From assembly GCF_014203355.1 (NCBI RefSeq), contig NZ_JACHIR010000001.1:5768038-5832037 (forward strand): 64,000 nucleotides of DNA. The letters are read 5' to 3'. A program made the position numbers and the translations under genes. The notes beneath the pieces are model-generated. The model made no database searches. It saw only the letters and a list, made by a program, of their open reading frames with translations, and was not told the origin of the DNA. Shown one piece after another: positions 17,206 to 23,920 of the stretch. This stretch comes from Kutzneria kofuensis. Its GTDB lineage: Bacteria > Actinomycetota > Actinomycetes > Mycobacteriales > Pseudonocardiaceae. The first letter of the stretch is position 1; the number at the start of each line of letters is the position of its first letter.

Positions 17206-17829
17206 GTGCGTCCCTGGACCCGGTACTGGCTGACGGCTGCCGTCGGTGTGCCCGCAGCGTTGGCGTTGATCGGCATCACGGTGCAGGGCAACGACATCGA
17301 GCGGCAGATCTCCGCCGAGTCGACGGCGGCCCTGGCCGGCTCGGGCGACGTGGTGGTGAGCGGCCGCGACGTCACGCTCGTCGGCGTGCCGTTCGAGCGG
17401 ATCCCGGACGCCAAGAAGGCCGTGCAGGCGCTGCCCGGCGTGCGGGCCGTCGCCGCGCGTGACCCGGCACTGGGGCCGCTGATGATCTCCGTGGACGACA
17501 AGCAGGTCGTGATCGCCGGCACCACCCAGCAGGAGGCGTGGCGCAAGCAGTTCCTGCACGTGATCGGGGAGTACGCGCACGGCCGCGCGCTCGTGGACCA
17601 CACCTCGACCAGCCCCGGCACCGACTTCGCGATGACCACCACCGCGGCCGCCGCCCTGGTGTCCGTGCTGACGCTGGAGCCCGGCACGGACGTGAAGGTG
17701 TCCGTCGTGGACGGTCAGGTCGTGCTGGACGGGGTGCTGCCGGACGCCACGCGCAAGGCCAACACCGTCGCGCTGCTGCAGCGGCTGTTCGGCAAGGGCG
17801 TGGTCGTGGACAAGACCAGGAGTGCCTGA
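17206..17829 (+). CDS. Membrane-anchored BON-like protein (ArfA N-terminal type)
   Basis: A 207-residue protein with one N-terminal membrane helix (residues about 7-25) and an extracytoplasmic part built of BON-like repeats: VVVSGRDVTLVGVPF, VVIAGTT and DGQVVLDGVLPDA. This resembles the N-terminal half of mycobacterial ArfA/OmpATb, but the OmpA peptidoglycan domain is absent. The next two genes are the right size and type for an arfABC-like set. GTG 17206 is seven bases after a TAGAAC box, so it may be leaderless. The frame is open upstream to 17134. Any pore or acid-stress role is only inference. Confidence 0.65.
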   Translation: MRPWTRYWLTAAVGVPAALALIGITVQGNDIERQISAESTAALAGSGDVVVSGRDVTLVGVPFERIPDAKKAVQALPGVRAVAARDPALGPLMISVDDKQVVIAGTTQQEAWRKQFLHVIGEYAHGRALVDHTSTSPGTDFAMTTTAAAALVSVLTLEPGTDVKVSVVDGQVVLDGVLPDATRKANTVALLQRLFGKGVVVDKTRSA

Positions 17830-17990
17830 TGATGTGGTTGTTCGGCCAGGTTTTCGTGCTGTGCCTGGTGTCGTTCGTGGCCGGTTCGGCGATGACCGCC
17901 GTCGTGTTCGTGATGCAGCGCCGGTTCGCGCCGGCGCCGGCCGTCGAGCCCACCGGCGAGCGCCGGATCGTGGAGATGGAGGAGGAATGA
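17829..17990 (+). CDS. Small single-helix membrane protein (ArfB-like)
   Basis: A 53-residue protein: one transmembrane helix (about residues 4-29, VFVLCLVSFVAGSAMTAVVF) followed by a short basic then acidic tail ending MEEE. Its ATGATG start overlaps the stop of the BON-like gene by one base, and its stop overlaps the next start (ATGA). Size, topology and position recall ArfB of mycobacteria; this is inference from memory of that operon, not a demonstrated homology. Confidence 0.7.
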   Translation: MMWLFGQVFVLCLVSFVAGSAMTAVVFVMQRRFAPAPAVEPTGERRIVEMEEE

Positions 17991-18253
17991 GGACGCTGCT
18001 CGTCGCCGTCCTGATGCTGGCCTCGGCCGGCGTGGCCGTCGCCGACACCGGCCTGCACGACTGCGGCACCCGGCTCGACCGGACGTCGGCGCTGGGCTGG
18101 TGCCGGGGCACCGGGGCCTTCTCGATGGACGTGACCTGCGCGGACGGCACCGTCGAGCACAGCGGCACGGTGTACATCCGGGACGGCTACGGCCTGGTCG
18201 GCGCCTCCTGCTTCAACCGCCCCCAGAGCGCTCGGATCGTCGTGAAATCCTGA
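17987..18253 (+). CDS. Small secreted cysteine-containing protein
   Basis: An 88-residue protein with a signal peptide (LLVAVLMLASAGVAVA-DT). The mature 70 residues contain four cysteines (DCGTRL, GWCRG, VTCADG, ASCFN), so two disulfides are likely. No family is recognised. It is preceded by GGAGGA and overlaps the upstream gene by four bases, so it belongs to the same small envelope unit wedged between cbiG and the cobH-like gene. Confidence 0.75.
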   Translation: MRTLLVAVLMLASAGVAVADTGLHDCGTRLDRTSALGWCRGTGAFSMDVTCADGTVEHSGTVYIRDGYGLVGASCFNRPQSARIVVKS

Positions 18254-18258
18254 GCCGT

Positions 18259-18849
18259 GTGACCGACCAGCTCTCTGTCCTGCGGTCCCGGGTGGACACC
18301 GGGCACCTGCCGCCGCTCACCCGCGCCGTCGTGGAGCGGGTGATACTCACCACTGCCGACCCGACCTGGCTCGGCGACCTGGTGCTGGACGAGGCGGCGC
18401 TGGCCGCCGGCCGGGACGCGCTGGGCGCGGGGGCGCCGCTGGTCGTGGACGTCCGGATGCTCGCCGCCGCCGTCGCGCCGCGCGAGGCCGTGATCGGGCT
18501 GGACATGCCGGGCGTCGCCGAGCTGGCCAAGGCCGAGGGCACGACCCGGTCCGCAGCCGGAATCCGGTTGGCCGCCAAGGCTTTCCCCGACGGAGCGGTG
18601 TGGGCCGTCGGCAACGCGCCGACCGCGCTGCAGGAGGTGCTGCGGCTGGCGGCCGACGGTTCGCTGCGGCCGGCGCTGGTGGTCGGCATCCCGGTCGGCT
18701 TCGTCGGCTCGGTCGACGCCAAGGCCGCGCTGCGGCGCTCCGGGCTGCCGGCGGCCAGCTCCGCCACCGAGCGGGGCGGGGCGGCGATCGCCGGTTCCGT
18801 GGTCAACGCGCTGGTCGACGCATGGCAGGCTGACGGCCATGTCCGTTGA
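18259..18849 (+). CDS. cobH: Precorrin-8X methylmutase-like protein lacking the catalytic His
   Basis: A 196-residue CobH/CbiC homologue; GNAPTALQEVL, VVGIPVGFVGSVDAKAAL and GGAAIAGSVVNALVDAW are the family blocks. CobH shifts the C11 methyl to C12 to make hydrogenobyrinate. The family has a conserved active-site His in a segment of the type RVIHTTAD; here residues 28-34 read VILTTAD, with Leu30 (codon CTC) in the His place. The N-terminus is also short. Either the enzyme works differently, has lost activity, or another cobH exists. GTG 18259 is the first start after the preceding stop; it overlaps cysG/cobA by 11 bases. Confidence 0.8.
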   Translation: MTDQLSVLRSRVDTGHLPPLTRAVVERVILTTADPTWLGDLVLDEAALAAGRDALGAGAPLVVDVRMLAAAVAPREAVIGLDMPGVAELAKAEGTTRSAAGIRLAAKAFPDGAVWAVGNAPTALQEVLRLAADGSLRPALVVGIPVGFVGSVDAKAALRRSGLPAASSATERGGAAIAGSVVNALVDAWQADGHVR

Positions 18850-20053
18850 GCAGCACTATCTGGTCGGACTCGACCTGGCCGGCCGGCGCGTGGTCGTGGT
18901 CGGCGGCGGCACCGTCGCGCAGCGCCGGCTGCCCCGCTTGGTCGCGTCCGGCGCGGCGGTCGAGGTGATCGCGCCGCACGTCACGCCGGCCGTGCAGGGC
19001 ATGGCCGACGCCGGCGAGCTGACCTGGCACCAGCGGCGGTACGCCGACGGCGACCTCGACGGCGCCTGGTACGTCGTCACCTGCACGCAGGTGACCGAGG
19101 TCAACGAGGCCGTCGCCGCTGAGGCCGAGCGCCGCCGCATCTTCTGCGTCCGGTCCGACGCCGGCACCCAGGGCACCGCCGTCACGCCGGCCGTCGGGGA
19201 GCACGACGGGTTGCTGGTCGGCGTGCTGTCCGGCGGGCAGCCCCGGCGCTCCGCCGCCGTGCGGGACGGCGTGCTCACGGCGCTGCGGACCGGCGCAGTG
19301 GTCGATCACCCGGAGAAGCCCCGCGAGGGCGGCGTCGCGCTGGTCGGCGGCGGTCCCGGCGACCCGGAGCTGATCACCGTGCGGGGCCGGCGGCTGCTGT
19401 CGCTGGCCGACGTCGTCGTGGTCGACCGGCTCGGGCCGATGCAGCTGCTCGACGAGCTGCCGCCGCACGTGCGGGTGGTGGACGCGGCCAAGATCCCGTA
19501 CGGGCGGGCGGCCAGCCAGGAAGTGATCAACTCGACGCTGATCGAGGAGGCCAAGGCCGGCAAGTTCGTGGTGCGGCTCAAGGGCGGCGACCCGTACCTG
19601 TTCGGGCGGGGCTTCGAGGAGCTGCTGGCGTGCGCCGAGGCCGGCGTGCCGGTGACGATCGTGCCCGGCGTGACCAGCGCCTTCGGTGTGCCGGCGGTCG
19701 CCGGCGTGCCCGTGACGCACAGGGGTGTCGCACACGAGGTGGTGGTGGTGTCCGGGCACGTCGCCCCGGACGACCCCCGGTCCCTGGTCGACTGGACGGC
19801 GCTGGCCCGGCTCAAGGGCACGCTCGTGCTGCTGATGGCCGTGGAACGGATCCGCGCCTTCGCCGACGCCCTGCTTGAGGGCCGCCCCGCCGACACGCCC
19901 GTGGCCGTCATCCAGGAAGGCACCACCCGGTCGCAGCGGGTCGTGCGGACGACACTGGCCGAGGTCGCGGACCGGATCGCCGCCGAGGAGATCCGCCCGC
20001 CGGCCATCGTGGTGGTCGGCCCCGTAGCCGCCCTGGGCGACCACCTGGGCTGA
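18839..20053 (+). CDS. cobA: Siroheme synthase-type fusion: precorrin-2 dehydrogenase/uroporphyrinogen-III C-methyltransferase
   Basis: A 404-residue fusion. Residues 1-150 are a CysG N-terminal Rossmann domain (RRVVVVGGGTVAQRRLPRL) for precorrin-2 oxidation and possibly iron insertion. Residues 160-404 are the SUMT domain (VGGGPGDPELITVRG, LKGGDPYLFGRGFEE, VPVTHRGVAHEVVVVSGH), which methylates uroporphyrinogen III at C2 and C7 to give precorrin-2. It therefore feeds both siroheme and the corrin operon it ends. A strong hairpin follows at 20059. The cysG symbol would be equally valid. Confidence 0.92.
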   Translation: MSVEQHYLVGLDLAGRRVVVVGGGTVAQRRLPRLVASGAAVEVIAPHVTPAVQGMADAGELTWHQRRYADGDLDGAWYVVTCTQVTEVNEAVAAEAERRRIFCVRSDAGTQGTAVTPAVGEHDGLLVGVLSGGQPRRSAAVRDGVLTALRTGAVVDHPEKPREGGVALVGGGPGDPELITVRGRRLLSLADVVVVDRLGPMQLLDELPPHVRVVDAAKIPYGRAASQEVINSTLIEEAKAGKFVVRLKGGDPYLFGRGFEELLACAEAGVPVTIVPGVTSAFGVPAVAGVPVTHRGVAHEVVVVSGHVAPDDPRSLVDWTALARLKGTLVLLMAVERIRAFADALLEGRPADTPVAVIQEGTTRSQRVVRTTLAEVADRIAAEEIRPPAIVVVGPVAALGDHLG

Positions 20054-20058
20054 GACGC

Positions 20059-20095
20059 GTGTGGGGCCTGCCCGCGACGCGGACAGGCCCCACAC
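20059..20095. terminator. Bidirectional hairpin terminator after the cobalamin operon
   Basis: The arms GTGTGGGGCCTG (20059-20070) and CAGGCCCCACAC (20084-20095) are perfectly complementary, and the inner CCGC/GCGG pairs extend the stem with single-base bulges. It lies between the stop of cobA (plus) and the stop of the DEAD-box helicase (minus) and can serve both. There is no U tract, as usual in actinomycetes. Confidence 0.85.
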
Positions 20096-20105
20096 CAGCG
20101 ATTGA

Positions 20106-21671
20106 TCAGTGGTTGTAGCTGCGACGGCGCTCGCCGCCGTAGCTGCGGCCCTCGCCACGGGGACCGCCGTGACCGTGGTCGCCCCGGCTGCCACGCTCGC
20201 CGCCGTGACGACGCTCGCCCCAGCTGCGGCCGCCGCGCTCGGCGGAGGACCGCTCGCCGCGGTCGCCCCAGCTGCGGCGCTGGCCGCCACCGCCGACGCC
20301 GCCCGGACGCGGGGTGCGCTTCTTCGGCACGAACTCCGGCACCGGCTCGCCGCTCGGCACGCGGGCGCCGGTGATGCGGACCAGCTCCTCGTCGCCGGGG
20401 CGGACGTTGGTGCTGGTCGGCTTCACGCCGGCCCGCGAGGTCAGGCCGTGCACGGCGCGCCGCTGGTCGTGCGTGACCAGGGTGACGACGGTGCCGGACT
20501 GGCCGGCCCGCGCGGTGCGGCCGGCGCGGTGCAGGTAGTCCTTCGGGTCGGCCGGCGGGTCCACGTGCACGACCAGGCTGACGTCGTCGACGTGGATGCC
20601 GCGGGCGGCGACGTCGGTGGCCACCAGCACCGGGGTGGTGCCGTCCCGGAACTCGTTGAGCACCCGGGTGCGGGCGTTCTGCGCCTTGCCGCCGTGCAGC
20701 GCGCCGGCGTGCACGCCGATGGAGCGCAGCTTCTTGGTCAGCCGGTCCACGTGGTGCTTGGTGCGGACGAACATGATCGTGCGGCCCTCGCGGGCGGCGA
20801 CCTCGTTGATCACGTCCGGCTTGTCGTCGTTGGAGACCATCAGCAGGTGGTGCTCCATGGTGGTGACGCTGCCGGTGGGCGGCGACACCGAGTGCACGAC
20901 CGGGTTGTTCAGGTACTCGCGGACCAGCTTGTCCACGTCCCGGTCCAGGGTGGCGGAGAACAGCAGCTTCTGCCCGCCCGGCGCGACCAGGTCGAGAATG
21001 GCGCGGACCTGCGGCATGAAGCCCATGTCGGCCATCTGGTCGGCCTCGTCCAGCGCGGTGAACTCCACGTCGGACAGCACGCAGGTGCCCTGCCGGACGT
21101 GGTCGGACAGCCGGCCCGGAGTGGCGATCAGCAGGTCGACGCCGCGGCGCAGCTGGTCGGACTGGCGGGTGAACGAAGTGCCGCCGACGACGGTCCGGCA
21201 CCACAGGCCCAGCGCCCGCGCGTACGGGGTGAGGGCGTCGCTGACCTGCATGGCCAGCTCACGGGTGGGCACGAGCACGATGGCCCGCGGGTGCAGCGGC
21301 TTGGCGTGGCCGCCGTTGAGCCGGCTGAGCAGCGCCAGGCCGAAGGCCAGCGTCTTGCCGGAGCCGGTCTGCCCGCGGCCGAGCACGTCCCGGCCGGCCA
21401 TGGTGTCGGGCAGGGTGGCGGCCTGGATCGGGAACGGCTCGGCGATGCCGTTGGCGGTCAGCGCGTCCAGCAGGGGCTTGGCCAGCCCCAACTCCTCGAA
21501 CGAGGGGAGCGGGCCCTCCGGCAGCGTCGAGGGGATGTCCTCGGCGATGCTCGGCTGGTAGGCCTCGACGGGCTTGCTGCTGCGACGGTTCGGGCGGCGA
21601 CGGTAACCGCCGTTGCCACCGCGGGAGGAAGAAGAGTTGCCGTAACGGCGGTCGGACGATGGTGCGGGCAC
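20106..21671 (-). CDS. DEAD-box ATP-dependent RNA helicase with RG-rich tail
   Basis: A 521-residue helicase. The Q motif, motif I (GRGQTGSGKT), motif II (LDEADQMADMGF), motif III (SATL) and motif VI (HRAGRTARAG) are all present. After residue about 455 the chain becomes Arg/Gly/Ser-rich (RSWGDRGERSSAERGGRSWG...RRRSYNH), an RGG-like RNA-binding tail. The N-terminal 40 residues are also Arg/Asn/Gly-rich. It should unwind RNA duplexes in ribosome assembly or mRNA decay. GTG 21671 was chosen because GGAAGG sits seven bases upstream across a T run. No operon partner is seen. Confidence 0.92.
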   Translation of the reverse strand: MPAPSSDRRYGNSSSSRGGNGGYRRRPNRRSSKPVEAYQPSIAEDIPSTLPEGPLPSFEELGLAKPLLDALTANGIAEPFPIQAATLPDTMAGRDVLGRGQTGSGKTLAFGLALLSRLNGGHAKPLHPRAIVLVPTRELAMQVSDALTPYARALGLWCRTVVGGTSFTRQSDQLRRGVDLLIATPGRLSDHVRQGTCVLSDVEFTALDEADQMADMGFMPQVRAILDLVAPGGQKLLFSATLDRDVDKLVREYLNNPVVHSVSPPTGSVTTMEHHLLMVSNDDKPDVINEVAAREGRTIMFVRTKHHVDRLTKKLRSIGVHAGALHGGKAQNARTRVLNEFRDGTTPVLVATDVAARGIHVDDVSLVVHVDPPADPKDYLHRAGRTARAGQSGTVVTLVTHDQRRAVHGLTSRAGVKPTSTNVRPGDEELVRITGARVPSGEPVPEFVPKKRTPRPGGVGGGGQRRSWGDRGERSSAERGGRSWGERRHGGERGSRGDHGHGGPRGEGRSYGGERRRSYNH

Positions 21672-21924
21672 AAAAAACCTTCCGGAACGTTGGCACGTCA
21701 CGGGGAGGCGCCGCGGAACGTCGCGGTGATTCACAAGGACGGGCCCGGCGCGCTTGGTCGCGCCGATGGTGGGTGGGGCGCACCGCGATCAAGGTGGGCG
21801 TGGCTTCGCGCCACAGCGGTGCTCGTCAACTATATCTGATCATCGGGACGGCCTGCTCCAGCACGTCAGTGAGCTGGCTAACCAGGCGTTGGCCGTCCCT
21901 TCTGACGACCAACGCCCGCACCGG

Positions 21925-22887
21925 TCAGCCCATTCCCGCTTCGGCCAGGAGCTCGCCGATCAGCGCCTCGGCGTTCGCCAGCTCCACCGGCAGGCCCTTG
22001 GCCGCGAACCAGGACGTGATGTTGCGCACATCCCGGGCCAGGAACTCCGGCCCGCGCGGGTTGGCCACGATGTCGACCACCTGCGGCAGGTCGATCAGCA
22101 TCAGCCGGTTGTCGTGCACCAGCAGGTTGTACGCGGAGAGGTCGCCATGGGCCAGGCCCATCGACGCCATCGCGCGGAGCGCCTCGACCAGCTGGTACCA
22201 CAGCTCCCGCAGCTGCGGGCCGACCGGCCGCAGCTGGGCCAGCCGGGGCGCGGCGGCCCCGTCGGGGTCGCCGAGGAACTCCAGCAGCAGTTCCGTGCCG
22301 GTGCGCTGCACCGGGTACGGCACCGGCACGCCGACCGTCCACAGGCGACACAGCGCCGCGAACTCGGCGATCGCCCACTGCTCGGCGATCAGGTTGCGGC
22401 CGAACGTCGTCCGGGTGGCGACGGCCCGCATCTCGCGGGACTTGCGCAGCCGGCGTCCCTCCAGGTAGCCGGCGTCCCGGTGGAACATCCGGTGCTCGTT
22501 GCTGCGGTACCGCTTGGCCGCCAGCAGCGTCGCTCGGCCGGCGCCGGGCAGCGACCGGCGCAGCAGGAAGACGTCGGCCTCCTTGCCGGTCTTCACCGGC
22601 CCCAGCTCGTGGTCGACGGCCGCGGCCTCGGTGATCAGCCACTCGGGCCGGGGCTCGGGGCCCAGGTCGCCGTCGCCCCAGGTGGACCAGCGGTCGGCCC
22701 CCTCGGGCAGCGCGTCCGTCTCCATCGCGTCCGCGCGCGCCTGGGCGAGCAGCCCCCTGGCCTCCTCGGTCAGGCGGCCGCGGCGGGTGGGACGGGGTTC
22801 GTCGTCGTCGAACCGGCGCCTGCCGCGGCGCCGGTCAGAGGTGGGGTAACTGTCGGGCAGGTCGAAATCGAAGTCGTGCTCGCGCAC
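21925..22887 (-). CDS. RIO-type serine protein kinase
   Basis: A 320-residue RIO1-like kinase. KTGKEADVFLL near residue 100 is the flexible-loop/P-loop block, the lysine is in LAAKRYR, the catalytic loop is HGDLSAYNLL and the metal-binding loop is LIDLPQ, all as in RIO kinases, which lack an activation segment. The first 45 residues are acidic/Arg-rich and probably disordered. Its bacterial substrate is unknown. GTG 22887 follows GAGGAGA by eight bases. A candidate 21-codon leader ORF lies 55 bases upstream. Confidence 0.88.
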   Translation of the reverse strand: MREHDFDFDLPDSYPTSDRRRGRRRFDDDEPRPTRRGRLTEEARGLLAQARADAMETDALPEGADRWSTWGDGDLGPEPRPEWLITEAAAVDHELGPVKTGKEADVFLLRRSLPGAGRATLLAAKRYRSNEHRMFHRDAGYLEGRRLRKSREMRAVATRTTFGRNLIAEQWAIAEFAALCRLWTVGVPVPYPVQRTGTELLLEFLGDPDGAAAPRLAQLRPVGPQLRELWYQLVEALRAMASMGLAHGDLSAYNLLVHDNRLMLIDLPQVVDIVANPRGPEFLARDVRNITSWFAAKGLPVELANAEALIGELLAEAGMG

Positions 22888-22942
22888 TGGTGAGGTCTCC
22901 TCAAGAAGGAACTGGGAAGACGCCCCACCGAGACGGTTCTCG

Positions 22943-23008
22943 CTACGCGGACCTCAGCGGGACGCCGGGACGGGTGCAGGCCACGCCCCAGACGACAGTC
23001 GTTGCCAT
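22943..23008 (-). CDS. Candidate 21-residue leader peptide ORF
   Basis: A short ORF starts with ATG at 23008 on the minus strand and ends with TAG at 22943-22945. It is preceded by GGAGGAGGTG (23012-23022), among the best ribosome sites in the window. The peptide begins MATTVVWGVACTRPG and ends LRSA. It lies between the methyltransferase terminator (23041-23072) and the RIO kinase start (22887). It could be a regulatory upstream ORF for the kinase or a free small protein; no relative is recognised. Confidence 0.45.
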   Translation of the reverse strand: MATTVVWGVACTRPGVPLRSA

Positions 23009-23040
23009 GAGGCACCTCCTCCGGTCGATCCACGCACTTC

Positions 23041-23072
23041 AGCGGTCGGCGGGGATCATGCCGCCGACCGCT
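23041..23072 (-). terminator. Hairpin terminator after the SAV2177-type methyltransferase
   Basis: AGCGGTCGGCGG (23041-23052) and CCGCCGACCGCT (23061-23072) form a perfect 12-bp stem with an 8-base loop, 17 bases beyond the methyltransferase stop on the minus strand. No U tract follows. It separates the PAS-GGDEF-EAL/methyltransferase unit from the leader ORF and RIO kinase. Confidence 0.8.
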
Positions 23073-23089
23073 CGGGCCCCGCAACCGAT

Positions 23090-23920
23090 TTACGGCTTGC
23101 GGCCGACCGCCGCGTAGACGGCCGACTCCTCCGGGTGCGGGCCGACGTCCTCGGGCGACTCCGGGCGCCACTGCGGCGTGAACACGACTCCCGGCTCCAC
23201 CAGGTCGAATCCGTCGAACATCGCGGTGAACTCCGCCTTGGAGCGCGCGGTCACCGGGTTCTGGCTGTCGCGGTACAGGTCGATCAGCTGCCGGACCTGC
23301 TCGCCCATGGCGTCCATGGTCACGTGTGACAGCGCGAGATAGCTGCCGCTGGGCAGCGCCGAGCGATAACGAGCCGCCAGCGCGAGCGGTTCGTCGGAGT
23401 CGGGGATGAAGTGGTAGACGGCGACCGTCAGCAGCGCGATCGGGCGGCCGAAGTCCAGCATCTGCCGGGTCTTCTCGTGCCCGAGAATGCTGTCCGGGTC
23501 GCGCAGGTCGGCCTCGATGGCCACGGCGTTCGGGTTGCCCTCCAGCAGCAGGTCGCTGTGCGCGACGGCGACCGGCTCGTTGTCCACGTAGACGACGCGG
23601 GCGTCCGGGTTGGCCTTCTGTGCGATCTCGTGCACGTTGCCGGCGGTCGGGATGCCGGAGCCGATGTCCAGGAACTGGTCGACGCCCTGGTCGCACAGGT
23701 AGGCCACGGCCCGGCGCAGGAACGCCCGGTTGAGCCGGGTGAAGTCGTAGACGCCCGGCGCGACCGCGGCGACCTTGCGGCCCAGCTCCCGGTCCACCTC
23801 GAAGTTGTAGCTGCCGCCGAGGAAGAAGTCGTAGAGGCGGGCGGCGCTGGCCTTCTCGATGTCGACGTCCTTCGGAGCCCAGTCCGGCCGGTCCACTTCA
23901 ACCCCTTCCTCGGCGGTCAC
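23090..23920 (-). CDS. SAM-dependent methyltransferase, SAV2177/DUF574 family
   Basis: A 276-residue protein of the actinomycete-specific SAV2177-type methyltransferase family: ASAARLYDFFLGGSYNFEVDRE near residue 24, the SAM-binding FLDIGSGIPTAGNVHEIA, VYVDNEPVAVAHS and the C-terminal PEWRP-like PQWRPE. Targets are unknown. The GTG start overlaps the stop of the upstream PAS-GGDEF-EAL gene (GTGA), so the two are co-translated, which hints at a joint signalling role. A paralogue lies at 61468-62337. Confidence 0.88.
   Translation of the reverse strand: MTAEEGVEVDRPDWAPKDVDIEKASAARLYDFFLGGSYNFEVDRELGRKVAAVAPGVYDFTRLNRAFLRRAVAYLCDQGVDQFLDIGSGIPTAGNVHEIAQKANPDARVVYVDNEPVAVAHSDLLLEGNPNAVAIEADLRDPDSILGHEKTRQMLDFGRPIALLTVAVYHFIPDSDEPLALAARYRSALPSGSYLALSHVTMDAMGEQVRQLIDLYRDSQNPVTARSKAEFTAMFDGFDLVEPGVVFTPQWRPESPEDVGPHPEESAVYAAVGRKP

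Noticed and set aside
22890-23117. 75-residue plus-strand open frame between RIO kinase and the methyltransferase
   Set aside because: It crosses the terminator hairpin and lies antisense to the better-supported 21-codon ORF; no ribosome site.
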